The notes under the pieces are model-generated. The model ran no database searches. It was not told the DNA's origin and worked only from the letters and a program-made list of their open reading frames with translations. From NCBI GenBank assembly GCA_913775725.1, contig CAJYNG010000022.1:1-64000 (forward strand): a stretch of 64,000 nt of DNA, in the 5' to 3' direction. Of the stretch, positions 40,910 to 49,533 are shown one piece after another. Each line of letters begins with the position of its first letter. Position 1 is the stretch's first letter. Origin of the DNA: an uncultured Stenotrophomonas sp. Lineage in GTDB: Bacteria; Pseudomonadota; Gammaproteobacteria; Xanthomonadales; Xanthomonadaceae. The translations under genes and the position numbers were made by a program.

Positions 40910-42582
40910 TGGTCCAGCCGTATCTGAAGCCGGTTCCGGATTGGGAGGAGCACGAGAAGCCGACCATGCCCGGTTCGGCCTCGATGCCCTGGCATCCACC
41001 GCACCGTCGGTTGGCGTATGCCCTGGTGTCGTTGCTGGTGGCGATCACCGGCGGCCTCGGCAATGCGCTGGTCACCGCCAATCTGCCGTTCCTGCAGGGC
41101 CAGCTGGCGCTGACCCCGACCCAAGGCAGCTGGCTGGTGGCCGCGTATGCGATGGTCAATGTCACCGCCAACCTGCTGGCCTTCAAGTTCCGCCAGCAGT
41201 ACGGCATCCGCCTGTTCGCCGAGATCGGGCTGGGCCTGTACGCGGCACTGGCGGTGCTGCATCTGTTCGTCGGCAGCTTCGAGACCACGATGCTGACCCG
41301 TGCCGCCAGCGGCTTCGCTGGCGCGGCCTGTTCGACGCTGGGCACGCTGTACATGCTGCAGGCGCTGCCGCGGCGGTTCACCGGCAACCTGCTGGTAGTC
41401 GGTGTCGGCCTTTCGCAGCTGGCGGTGCCGATTGCCTGGATCGTCTCGCCGGGCCTGGTCGATACCGGCCAGTGGCACCAGCTGTACTCCTTCGAAGCCG
41501 GCCTGGCCCTGTGTGCGTTCGCGGCAGTGGTGCTGCTGAAGCTGCCGCCCGGCATCCAGGTGAAGGCGTTCGAGCCGCTGGACTTCCTCACGTTCGCCCT
41601 GCTCGCACCGGCCGTCGCCCTGCTGGTGATCGTGCTGGCGCAGGGCTACACCCGCTGGTGGCTCAACACGCCATGGCTGGGCTGGGCACTGGTCGCCTCG
41701 ATCGTGCTGTCCACTACCGCCTTCATCATCGAGCACTACCGGCGCAATCCGCTGCTGCAGATCCGCTGGCTGTCGACGCTGCCGGTGCTGCACTTCATCG
41801 TCGGCGCGTTCCTGATCCGCTTCCTGACCACCGAGCAGTCCTATGGCGTGGTCAACCTGATGCGCACGCTGGGGATGGGGCCTGACCAGATGCGCCCGCT
41901 GTTCGTGGTGATCCTCGCGGGCGTGGTCACCGGCATCGCCGGCGCCTCGCTGACCTTCGGCCCGAAGCGGCTGATCCCCCAGCTGCTGATGGCGATCCTG
42001 CTGCTGGGCGCTGCCGCGTTCTTCGACCAGCACCGCACCAGCATGGACCGGCCGCACGACTTCTACGCCAGCCAGTTCCTGGCCTCGGTCGGTGCCGGCA
42101 TGTTCATGGGGCCGCTGATCATGCTCGGCATCTCCGCCGCGTTGAAACAGGGCGTGGACCACATGATCACCTTCCTGGTGACGCTGTCGATCACGCAGAC
42201 GCTGGGTGGCCTGGCCGGCTCGGCGGTGCTGGGCACCTTCCAGCTGCATCGCGAGCAGCTGTATTCCAGCGCATTGACCAGCCAGCTCGACCCGGCCGAC
42301 CCGGTGGTGGCACAACGCCTGCGTATCCAGCAGCAGCTTTACAGCGCACAGATCACCGATCCGGTGCTGCGCAGTGCGCAGGGCAGCGCACAGCTGGCGC
42401 AGACCGCGCGCCGCGAAGCCAACGTGCGTGGCTTCAATGATGTGTTCACACTGAGCGGTTGGCTGGCCATCGGCTTCCTGTGCTGGTTGCTGCTGCTGTC
42501 GCTGCGCACCGCCGTGCTCAAGCAATGGCGCAAGCGCCACCCCACTTCCCCCACTGCGGCCGCACCGGCCGCGCCCCGCTGA
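40909..42582 (+). CDS. MFS drug transporter, DHA2 (EmrB/FarB) type
   Basis: A 557-residue inner-membrane protein with about fourteen helices. The opening ALVSLLVAITGGLGNALVTANLPFLQGQLALTPTQGSWLVAAYAM matches DHA2 transporters, though the classic motif A is less clean. It starts at ATG 40909 overlapping the TetR stop and ends 10 bp before the HlyD gene, so the three act as one operon. With an HlyD-type partner it would build a tripartite pump with an outer-membrane channel encoded elsewhere. Substrate unknown. Confidence 0.85.
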   Translation: MVQPYLKPVPDWEEHEKPTMPGSASMPWHPPHRRLAYALVSLLVAITGGLGNALVTANLPFLQGQLALTPTQGSWLVAAYAMVNVTANLLAFKFRQQYGIRLFAEIGLGLYAALAVLHLFVGSFETTMLTRAASGFAGAACSTLGTLYMLQALPRRFTGNLLVVGVGLSQLAVPIAWIVSPGLVDTGQWHQLYSFEAGLALCAFAAVVLLKLPPGIQVKAFEPLDFLTFALLAPAVALLVIVLAQGYTRWWLNTPWLGWALVASIVLSTTAFIIEHYRRNPLLQIRWLSTLPVLHFIVGAFLIRFLTTEQSYGVVNLMRTLGMGPDQMRPLFVVILAGVVTGIAGASLTFGPKRLIPQLLMAILLLGAAAFFDQHRTSMDRPHDFYASQFLASVGAGMFMGPLIMLGISAALKQGVDHMITFLVTLSITQTLGGLAGSAVLGTFQLHREQLYSSALTSQLDPADPVVAQRLRIQQQLYSAQITDPVLRSAQGSAQLAQTARREANVRGFNDVFTLSGWLAIGFLCWLLLLSLRTAVLKQWRKRHPTSPTAAAPAAPR

Positions 42583-42592
42583 GTCCTCCGCC

Positions 42593-43747
42593 ATGCCTCC
42601 CGTCCCGCCCCGACCCGACGACGCCGACAACGTGACCCCACCGCCGCCGACCGACGCGGCACCCGCGCCCACGCCCGTTGAGCCGGCGGTCGCGCCGAAG
42701 TACCTCAAGCCCAGCGCGCGCAGCGTGGTGGTGATGGTGGTGGTCGCCCTGCTGGGCATCGCGCTGATCCTGCGCGCCTGGCACCTGTGGCCGTTCACCA
42801 GCAGCGTGATGGTGACCGACAACGCCTATGTACGCGGGCAGATCACGGTGATGGCGCCGCAGGTGAACGGCTACGTGACCGAAGTGCTGGTGAAGGACTT
42901 CCAGCATGTGAGAGAGGGCGAGCCGCTGCTGCGCATCGATGACCGCATCTACGCGCAGCGCGTCGCCCAGGCGCAGGCGACGCTGGACAGCGCACGCGCA
43001 GCACTGGCCAACTCGGACCAGTCGCAGGCGCAGAACCGCGCGCAGATCGCCTCCGCACACGCCACGTTGTCGGCCGGCCAGGCGGAGCTGCAACGCTCAC
43101 GCAACGAGACCAAGCGCTACGAGGAGCTGGCCGCGCAGCAGCTGGTATCGATCAACGACCGCGACAAGTTCCGCACCACCCAGGCCTCGGCGCAGGCCAG
43201 CGTGCAGCAGTCGCAGGCGCAGATCCGCATCGCCGAGGAAACGCTGGTGTCGACCCAGGTGGCGCGCAAGAGCCTGGAGGCCCAGGTGGAAAGCGCGCAG
43301 GCGCAGCTGGAACTGGCGCGCATCGATCTGGCCAACACGGTGATCCACGCGCCGCGCGACGGCCAGATCAGCGAAGCGAGCGTGCGCGTGGGCCAGTATG
43401 TCGCCGCCGGTTCGCAGCTGCTGTTCCTGGTGCCTGACACGCTGTGGGTGGTGGCCAACTACAAGGAAGGCCAGACCTGGGGCATGGCGATCGGCCAGCC
43501 GGCCACGTTCTCAGTCGACGCGTTCCAGGGGCAGGTGCTGCGGGGCCGCGTACAGGAGATCGCGCCGGCTACCGGGTCGGAATTCAGCGTGCTGCGCCCG
43601 GACAATGCCAGCGGCAACTTCACCAAGGTGGTGCAGCGGCTACCGGTGCGGATATCGATCAATGAAGGTCAGACGCTGGCAGAGCAGCTGCGGCCCGGCA
43701 TGTCGGTGATCGTGCGGGTGGATACCCGCTCCAAGCCGCTGGACTAG
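42593..43747 (+). CDS. HlyD/EmrA-type periplasmic adaptor protein
   Basis: A 384-residue membrane-fusion protein. A proline-rich cytoplasmic leader precedes one transmembrane helix (VVVMVVVALLGIALILRAW, about residues 45-63). Then comes the first half of the lipoyl domain (NAYVRGQITVMAPQVNGYV), a long coiled-coil hairpin (about 115-245), the returning lipoyl half (HAPRDGQISEASVRVGQYV) and a beta-barrel. This is the EmrA layout. It links the preceding MFS protein to an outer-membrane channel. No outer-membrane channel gene follows. Confidence 0.88.
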   Translation: MPPVPPRPDDADNVTPPPPTDAAPAPTPVEPAVAPKYLKPSARSVVVMVVVALLGIALILRAWHLWPFTSSVMVTDNAYVRGQITVMAPQVNGYVTEVLVKDFQHVREGEPLLRIDDRIYAQRVAQAQATLDSARAALANSDQSQAQNRAQIASAHATLSAGQAELQRSRNETKRYEELAAQQLVSINDRDKFRTTQASAQASVQQSQAQIRIAEETLVSTQVARKSLEAQVESAQAQLELARIDLANTVIHAPRDGQISEASVRVGQYVAAGSQLLFLVPDTLWVVANYKEGQTWGMAIGQPATFSVDAFQGQVLRGRVQEIAPATGSEFSVLRPDNASGNFTKVVQRLPVRISINEGQTLAEQLRPGMSVIVRVDTRSKPLD

Positions 43748-43763
43748 CCTTGTCATGAAACGG

Positions 43764-43805
43764 GGGGTCAGATCCCTTTTGCCAAGGCAAAAGGGATCTG
43801 ACCCC
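43764..43805. repeat. GGGGTCAGATCCC-type hairpin, perfect 20-bp stem
   Basis: GGGGTCAGATCCCTTTTGCC pairs perfectly with its complement across a 2-bp loop. It lies between the convergent HlyD and zur genes and may end both transcripts. Same repeat family as 13597-13687 and 40156-40193. Confidence 0.85.
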
Positions 43806-43817
43806 AGGACCCATTGC

Positions 43818-44309
43818 TCAGCCCGCGCAGCGCGCGCAGAGGCCGTGCACTTCCAGGGTCTGCGCCTGCGGCTGGAAACCCAGCTCCTTGGCGCGCTTCT
43901 CCAGCTGGGTGACGATTTCGCGGTCTTCCAGTTCCACCGCGCTGTGGCAGCTGTTACAGATCAGGAACGGCACCGAATGGGCGGCGCTGCTGGGATGGTG
44001 GCAGGCCACGAAGGCATTGACCGACTCCAGCTTGTGCACGAAGCCATTGGCCATGAGGAAGTCGAGGGCGCGGTATACGGTGGGCGGGGCATCAGCACCC
44101 ACGCCCTTGCCGTTGCGCACCCATTCCAGCAGCTCGTAGGCCTTGACCGGCTTGCCGGCCTCGGCGATCAGCTTCAGCACATTGGCGCGGATCGGGGTCA
44201 GGCGCAGCCCGCGTTCGCGCGAGACGCGCTCGACCACCGCCACAAAATCCGATGCATCGTGGACGTGGTGGTGCGGGGCCGTACAGGCAGTGGCGGTCTT
44301 GGCGGGCAT
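43818..44309 (-). CDS. zur: Zinc uptake regulator Zur (Fur family)
   Basis: A 163-residue Fur-family repressor. The DNA-binding region includes LRLTPIRANVLKLIAEAGKPVKAYELLEWV and PTVYRALDFLMANGFVHKLES, with the PTVYRALDFL form typical of Zur. Structural zinc cysteines are seen in ICNSCH and CARC, and a His-rich N-terminus (APHHHVHD) is present. With zinc bound it represses uptake genes; the nearest target candidates are the MerC-like and TonB receptor genes. ATG 44309 follows a GGAGAA site. Its start lies 34 bp after the gltX stop, so read-through from gltX is likely. Confidence 0.87.
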   Translation of the reverse strand: MPAKTATACTAPHHHVHDASDFVAVVERVSRERGLRLTPIRANVLKLIAEAGKPVKAYELLEWVRNGKGVGADAPPTVYRALDFLMANGFVHKLESVNAFVACHHPSSAAHSVPFLICNSCHSAVELEDREIVTQLEKRAKELGFQPQAQTLEVHGLCARCAG

Positions 44310-44343
44310 GCGTGTTCTCCGGTTCGGGCCTGGCAAGGATGCC

Positions 44344-45747
44344 TCAGGCCGTTGCTACCTTGGTGATGGCCACATCAATGCGTTTCAAGGCCTGCTCGCG
44401 GCCGGCCAGGTACACGGTATGGGAAATGTCAGGGCTGACCTGGGTGCCGGTGATGGCCACGCGCAGCGGCTGGGCGACCTTGCCCATGCCGATCTCCAGC
44501 GCGGCGGCGGCATCGTGCAGGGCCACGCCCACCGACTCGGCGGTCCATTCCGGCAACGCCGCCAGCAGCTCACGGGCCTTGCCCAGCGCCACCTCGGCAC
44601 CGGCCTTGAAGTGCTTGGCCACGGCGGCTTCGTCGTACTCGGTCAGCGGCTGGTACCAGACCACGGCCTTTTCGGCCATTTCCTTCAGAGTCTGCACGCG
44701 TTCACGCAGGGCGATCACCACATCCTCCGGGGCCGGGCCGGCGGCCACGTCCAGGCCCAGCTTCTGCAGCTGGTAGACCAGGTGCGGCACGATGGCGGCC
44801 ACGTCCTCGGTCTTCAGGAAGTGCTGGTTGACCCAGCCCAGCTTGGCCATATCCAGGCGCGAGGCCTTGGAGTTGCAGTCCTTCACGTCGAACAGCTCGA
44901 TCAACTCCTGGCGGCTGAACAGCTCCTGGTCACCGTGCGACCAGCCCAGGCGGGCCAGGTAGCTCAGCAGCGCATCGGGCAGGTAGCCGGCGTCCTTGTA
45001 CTGCATTACGTCGGCCGCGCCGGTGCGCTTGGACAGCTTGGCGCCCTGCTCGTCCAGGATCATCGGCATGTGGCCGAACTTCGGCACCGGCGCGCCGATG
45101 CCTTCGTACAGGTTGATCTGGCGCGGGGTGTTGTTGATGTGGTCGTCGCCGCGGATGACCTCGGTGATGCCCATGTCCCAGTCGTCCACCACCACCGCGA
45201 AGTTGTAGGTGGGGAAGCCGTCCGGGCGGAAGATGACCATGTCATCCAGCTCGCTGTTGGCGATCTCGATGCGGCCCTTGATCAGGTCGTCGAACACCAC
45301 CGTGCCTTGCAGCGGGTTCTTGAAGCGGATGACGCGGTTCGGGTCGTCCTTGCGCGGCAGGCCCAGCTCGCGCGCAGCACCGTTGTAGCGCGGCTTCTCC
45401 TGCTTGGCCATGGCCGCCTCGCGCATCGCGTCCAGCTCTTCGCGGGTCTCGTAGGCGTAGTACGCCTTGCCGTCGGCCACCAGCTGCTCGGCCACTTCCA
45501 GGTAACGGGCGACGCGGTCGGTCTGGTAGATCGGGCCTTCGTCGTAGTCCAGGCCCAGCCACTCCATCGCCTCCAGGATGGCGTCGATCGCACCCTGGGT
45601 GCTGCGTTCACGGTCGGTGTCCTCGATGCGCAGCACGAACTCGCCGCCACGGTGGCGGGCCTCCAGCCAGCAGTACAGCGCAGTGCGGGCACCACCGATG
45701 TGCAGGTAGCCGGTGGGACTGGGGGCGAAGCGGGTGCGGCAGGTCAT
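44344..45747 (-). CDS. gltX: Glutamyl-tRNA synthetase
   Basis: A 467-residue class I synthetase. The HIGH-type motif is in [15 protein letters not shown] (HIGG at 16-19), the KMSKS-type motif is KLSKR at 237-241, and the acceptor region [12 protein letters not shown] is intact. It charges tRNA-Glu in the cytoplasm. Length fits the family. Translation is on the minus strand from ATG 45747; it leads a probable two-gene unit with zur. Confidence 0.94.
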   Translation of the reverse strand: MTCRTRFAPSPTGYLHIGGARTALYCWLEARHRGGEFVLRIEDTDRERSTQGAIDAILEAMEWLGLDYDEGPIYQTDRVARYLEVAEQLVADGKAYYAYETREELDAMREAAMAKQEKPRYNGAARELGLPRKDDPNRVIRFKNPLQGTVVFDDLIKGRIEIANSELDDMVIFRPDGFPTYNFAVVVDDWDMGITEVIRGDDHINNTPRQINLYEGIGAPVPKFGHMPMILDEQGAKLSKRTGAADVMQYKDAGYLPDALLSYLARLGWSHGDQELFSRQELIELFDVKDCNSKASRLDMAKLGWVNQHFLKTEDVAAIVPHLVYQLQKLGLDVAAGPAPEDVVIALRERVQTLKEMAEKAVVWYQPLTEYDEAAVAKHFKAGAEVALGKARELLAALPEWTAESVGVALHDAAAALEIGMGKVAQPLRVAITGTQVSPDISHTVYLAGREQALKRIDVAITKVATA

Positions 45748-45802
45748 GGACGGCTCGAGGAACGGGAATCCCCCGATTTTACCAGCCCTCCGCCCCCGAC
45801 GG

Positions 45803-45903
45803 AAAAAGGGGACGGAGGGGATTAAGTCGCGATTGCCCAGCCTCTGGGCGCTGCGACCGGGAAACGGAGGGGAGAAACGACTTAATCCCCTCCGTCCCCT
45901 TTT
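45803..45903. repeat. Second copy of the GGGGACGGAGGGGATTAAGTCG inverted repeat
   Basis: Arms at 45803-45829 and 45878-45903 are near-identical to those at 27124-27208, with a longer loop that includes an extra copy fragment (GGAAACGGAGGGGAG). The right arm overlaps the stop codon of the M28 peptidase gene by two bases. It may provide that gene's end or terminator. Confidence 0.83.
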
Positions 45904-47491
45904 ACGGTTCTACCTTGCGCGGGAAGGTCTGCTCGCGCATGGCGGCGTTGTAGGCGAACGAGGCGACGATGGCCGCGGCCTGCTTCAGGTCTTCCGGTTC
46001 GGCGTGGTCCCAGGTGTCCAAGTGGCTGTGGTGGACATTGGTGAAGTAGTCCAGCCGGTCCTGGATGAACTGGAAGCCCGGCAGGCCGATGCGATCGAAG
46101 CTGATGTGGTCGGTGCTGCCGGTGTTGCGGGTGGCCACGGTGGTGGCGCCCACGTCATGGAACGGCGCCAGCCAGGCTTCGAAGATCGGCATCGCCGCCA
46201 GGTTTTCCTGCGCGTAGATGCCACGGAAGCGGCCGGAGCCGTTGTCCATGTTGAAGTAGACCTGGAACTTGCCGTAGTCGCGGGTCTTCTGCAGCGCGCC
46301 GGTTGGCTCGCGCAGCGAGGCCGGCAGCGCCTTCTGCGCCGGGTCGGTGGGTTCCGGGAAGCGACCGAAATGCTTGGCCACATAAGCCTGCGAGCCGATC
46401 AGGCCCTGTTCCTCACCGCTCCACAGCGCCACGCGGATGGTGCGCTTGGGCTTGGCGCCGGTCGCCTTGAGGATGCGCATCGCCTCCATCATCACCGCCA
46501 CGCCGGCCGCGTTATCGGCCGCACCGGTACCGCTGTGCCAGGAATCCAGGTGCGCGCCGATCATCACCACTTCATCAGGCCTGCTGCTGCCACGGATCTC
46601 CGCCAGCGTGTTGTAACCGGGCTGGTCGGCCTCATCGGTGAAACGCGCGGCCACATCCACGCGCAGGCGCACGGTCTGCTTGGCCTCCAGCGCGCGCACC
46701 AGTGGATTGAAGTGCTCGCTGATCATCGCCAGCTCGGGAATACCCACCGATTCACCCGCCTTGCGCGAACCACCACCGGCAACGCGGATGATGCCGTTGT
46801 CCCAGCTGCTGATGCTGATCGAGGCCAGCGCACCCTCTTCCACGAAGAACGCATTGACCTTGGCCGCCAGCTGCTGGCGTTCCTGGTACTCCTTGACCCG
46901 CTTGGCACGCTCGGCGGTGGCGTCCTTGTCCTTGGGCAGGGTGAATTCCTGCAGGCCCTCCAGCGAGGTGGCGTCGTGGCGATGCGAATCCGCCTCGGTG
47001 CCGCGCTTGTACTCACGCGCCTCGCCCAGCAGCAGGATCTTGCCGCGCAGCTTGCCGCGGTACTTCTCGATGTCTTCGGGCTTCTTGATCTCGACCTGGA
47101 CCAGCTCGCCTTCGACCGGGCCCTTGGTGCCCGGCGTCCAGGCCTTGGGCAGCGCATGCAGCGGCTGCACGCGGTCACCCAGCATCTCCACGCTGGCCGA
47201 GGTGAACTCCCAGCCACGCCCGAAGTCGTCGAAGGCTTCGTCGTGGACATTGTCCAGCTTCCACTCGTTGAACTTGCCGCGGGTCCACGCGTTGGCGCGG
47301 CCCATCGCCGGCGAGTTGGTCAGGCGCGGGCCGATGCGCTCGGTGAGATAGCTGAAGGTGTCCATCACCTGCGAACGGTGGAAGGCCTCCTGGCGGATGC
47401 GGCTGACCATGTCCAGGTCCACCGTCTCGCGCTGCTGCGCCCCTGCATTACCACCCATCGCCAGCGCTGCGGCCAGCATGCCCCACTTCAT
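45902..47491 (-). CDS. Exported M28-family zinc peptidase
   Basis: A 529-residue protein with a signal peptide ([18 protein letters not shown]). The M28 metal ligands are in [22 protein letters not shown], in [12 protein letters not shown] and in [12 protein letters not shown], with a protease-associated insertion before them. It is expected to be an aminopeptidase or carboxypeptidase in the periplasm or outside the cell. ATG 47491 is used; the GTG three bases before is possible. It is monocistronic and ends at the inverted repeat. Confidence 0.87.
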   Translation of the reverse strand: MKWGMLAAALAMGGNAGAQQRETVDLDMVSRIRQEAFHRSQVMDTFSYLTERIGPRLTNSPAMGRANAWTRGKFNEWKLDNVHDEAFDDFGRGWEFTSASVEMLGDRVQPLHALPKAWTPGTKGPVEGELVQVEIKKPEDIEKYRGKLRGKILLLGEAREYKRGTEADSHRHDATSLEGLQEFTLPKDKDATAERAKRVKEYQERQQLAAKVNAFFVEEGALASISISSWDNGIIRVAGGGSRKAGESVGIPELAMISEHFNPLVRALEAKQTVRLRVDVAARFTDEADQPGYNTLAEIRGSSRPDEVVMIGAHLDSWHSGTGAADNAAGVAVMMEAMRILKATGAKPKRTIRVALWSGEEQGLIGSQAYVAKHFGRFPEPTDPAQKALPASLREPTGALQKTRDYGKFQVYFNMDNGSGRFRGIYAQENLAAMPIFEAWLAPFHDVGATTVATRNTGSTDHISFDRIGLPGFQFIQDRLDYFTNVHHSHLDTWDHAEPEDLKQAAAIVASFAYNAAMREQTFPRKVEP

Positions 47492-47591
47492 CACATCGCA
47501 CCCCTGCCCTTCGGCTCGATCATCAACCCATCGAGTCTAGCCAGCAGGGGCGCGCCGATACCGTCCCATCGGTCATGGGCGGCGGTAGAAG

Positions 47592-47705
47592 CGTGCGAAC
47601 CAAGGTTCGCACCCACAGGAGAGTGGTTGGTTCGCACCCACGGGAGATTGGCTCCACAGGAGACTGGCCCCACAGAAAGAAGAGTGCTTGGTTCGCACCT
47701 GCCAA
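47592..47705. repeat. Short palindrome cluster with GGTTCGCAC repeats
   Basis: GTGCGAACCAAGGTTCGCAC at 47592-47611 is a perfect palindrome, and the half TTGGTTCGCACC recurs twice more, at about 47627 and 47688, in the intergenic space. It resembles a degenerate SMAG cluster. Confidence 0.55.
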
Positions 47706-47711
47706 GCTACG

Positions 47712-48122
47712 TCATCCACTCCATCCCAGCCACAGCTGCGCCCGTTCCGGCAGCAGCAGCAACCAGTGCCGCCGGTCGATGCTGCTGCAACCGTACACCC
47801 CGGCGTGTGCGGGCCAGTCATCGGGCAGGCCACCGATACCGATCTCGGCCAGCGCCTCTGCCCCGGCCTTCCATGGCCGGTAGCGAGGCACCTTGCCCGC
47901 CAGCGCACCGCGTCCCTGCCGTGCGCCTTGCAACCACGCCAACCCCTGCCCCCGCAATCCCTCGCAGGTCACCGCTGCCAGCTGGAAGCGGACCAGGCCG
48001 GGGGCGATCCGTGCCCCCGGCAGGGCCGCCAGCACGCCATGTGCCTGCAGCAGTGCATCCACTTCCAGCAGGGCCGGAATGCCCTGCCGTGCCCGTTGCC
48101 GCAATCCCTGGCGCCAGCTCAT
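47712..48122 (-). CDS. Unknown protein at the end of the cre operon
   Basis: A 136-residue predicted cytoplasmic protein with no signal peptide or membrane helix. Ala/Leu/Gly-rich N-terminal half; a C-terminal part GGLPDDWPAHAGVYGCSSIDRRHWLLLLPERAQLWLGW resembles nothing I can name. Its start lies 10 bp after the creD stop with GGAGCACGCC before the ATG, so it is almost certainly co-transcribed with creB-creC-creD. Its role may relate to the Cre response; function unknown. Confidence 0.62.
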   Translation of the reverse strand: MSWRQGLRQRARQGIPALLEVDALLQAHGVLAALPGARIAPGLVRFQLAAVTCEGLRGQGLAWLQGARQGRGALAGKVPRYRPWKAGAEALAEIGIGGLPDDWPAHAGVYGCSSIDRRHWLLLLPERAQLWLGWSG

Positions 48123-48132
48123 GGCGTGCTCC

Positions 48133-49452
48133 TTACTTCAGTTCCGCGCCAAGCGCATACCAGTCCACCCGGCGCGTCACCCACATCGCCAGCGCCAGGA
48201 TCACGAACAGCAGCAGCGACCCCATCAGCAGCGCGTTGTTCTCCGACACCAGAAGGCCGTACAGCGCGCCGTACAGCACGGTCAGCAGCGCCGCGAAGCC
48301 GAGGCCGCGCTTCCAGTGGCCCAGCACATTGGCCAGGTACACCGCCTGCAGGCCGATACAGGCCACGGCCGAAACCAGGTAGGCCTTCCAGAACGCGATG
48401 TGCTCGGACAGGCTGATCAGCAGCAGGAAGAAGATCGCCAGTGCCAGGCCCACCATCAGGTACTGCAGCGGATGGATGCGCAGCGACTTGATCAGCTCGA
48501 ACAGGATGAAGCCGACGAAGGTGAGCAGCACGAACAGCACGCCGTACTTCGAGGCACGGTCGGCCTGGGTGTAGGTATCGACCGGATCAACCAGCGACAC
48601 CGTTACCGCCTGCGAGTCGACCGAACCGTCATTGCGCAGCTGTCGCTGTGCGTCGGAGGCCAGCGAGGACACCGCCCAGCGCGCATCGAAGCCCTGCGCA
48701 TCGACGCGTCGCTCATTGGGCAGGAACGCGCCGCTGAACGACGGATGCGGCCAGCTCGAACGCAGCGCGATGTGGGTGTCATCGCCCACCGGCACCACCG
48801 ACAGCATGCGACTGCCATCCAGGCGCAGCTCCAGTTCAACGGTGCTGGCAGCCAGCGTGCCGCCCTGATCCGCAGCGAAACCGGCCACCGGCGCATGCAG
48901 GCCTCGCCCCACTTCGCTGGCCGCGCCAACGCCCGGCAGCAACCTCAGTTGCTTGCCACCCACGCGCAGGTTCGGCGTACCGACCAGGCCGCGCACATCG
49001 GAAATGCCCACCGCCACATACGGCTGGCCATAACTGCGACCGGCCTTCACCGGATAATCGTCAGCGGCAAAGGTCGCCTTCAGCTGGCCGTTCCAGCTGT
49101 ACACCGGCACCTTGAACAGGCCGACTTCGCGCTGGCTCGGCAGCATCTCGCCGCCCACCTCCAGCGACGCCGGCATCTGCAGCCAGTGCCCCTCGGTGAC
49201 CTGCACCTCGGTCTTCTTGACGCCCAGCGGGTCAACCAGTTCAACCTGCTTGCGTTCCACCCATGGCACCACCCGTACCGGGCCCACCAGCTGCTGCGCA
49301 CCAGCGCGGCTGTCGGCCACCCGCGAGAAGGCCTCGTCGCGGTACGCACTGCGTTCGTTGATGACCCCGCGGATCATCGTCAGCGGAACCAGCAGCAGCA
49401 GGATCAGCCCGCCGACAATGGCGAACCTCAGCAGCATCTTCAGGGATTTCAT
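48133..49452 (-). CDS. creD: Inner-membrane protein CreD
   Basis: A 439-residue protein with an N-terminal helix (LLRFAIVGGLILLLLVPLTMI), a large periplasmic domain (to about residue 290) and a set of about five or six C-terminal helices (GVLFVLLTFVGFILFELIKSLRI onwards). This is the CreD layout. CreD is induced by CreBC and linked to cell-envelope and beta-lactam phenotypes. It follows creB and creC on the same strand. The leader carries a near-match cre-tag (49517-49532) and a hairpin that includes its Shine-Dalgarno site (49453-49488), so it may be separately controlled. Confidence 0.9.
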   Translation of the reverse strand: MKSLKMLLRFAIVGGLILLLLVPLTMIRGVINERSAYRDEAFSRVADSRAGAQQLVGPVRVVPWVERKQVELVDPLGVKKTEVQVTEGHWLQMPASLEVGGEMLPSQREVGLFKVPVYSWNGQLKATFAADDYPVKAGRSYGQPYVAVGISDVRGLVGTPNLRVGGKQLRLLPGVGAASEVGRGLHAPVAGFAADQGGTLAASTVELELRLDGSRMLSVVPVGDDTHIALRSSWPHPSFSGAFLPNERRVDAQGFDARWAVSSLASDAQRQLRNDGSVDSQAVTVSLVDPVDTYTQADRASKYGVLFVLLTFVGFILFELIKSLRIHPLQYLMVGLALAIFFLLLISLSEHIAFWKAYLVSAVACIGLQAVYLANVLGHWKRGLGFAALLTVLYGALYGLLVSENNALLMGSLLLFVILALAMWVTRRVDWYALGAELK

Positions 49453-49488
49453 GGTCCATCCTCGTTGGAGAGGGCTGCAGGATGGACC
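49453..49488 (-). promoter_or_regulatory. Hairpin sequestering the creD ribosome-binding site
   Basis: On the coding strand GGTCCATCC (49488-49480) pairs with GGATGGACC (49461-49453), the last base of which abuts the creD ATG. The GAGGA Shine-Dalgarno site lies inside the 3' arm. Translation could be limited by this stem. Confidence 0.5.
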
Positions 49489-49516
49489 GCCGTGGTGAGC
49501 AGGGTTTGTGGCGAAT

Positions 49517-49532
49517 TTGAAGCGAGTGTGAA
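49517..49532 (-). promoter_or_regulatory. Near-perfect cre-tag upstream of creD
   Basis: On the minus strand the sequence TTCAC-ACTCGC-TTCAA matches the CreB/BlrB-type tag TTCAC-N6-TTCAC with one mismatch at the last base. It lies 65 bp upstream of the creD start, just after the creC stop. This supports CreB-dependent promotion of creD from inside the operon. Confidence 0.65.
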
Positions 49533-49533
49533 G

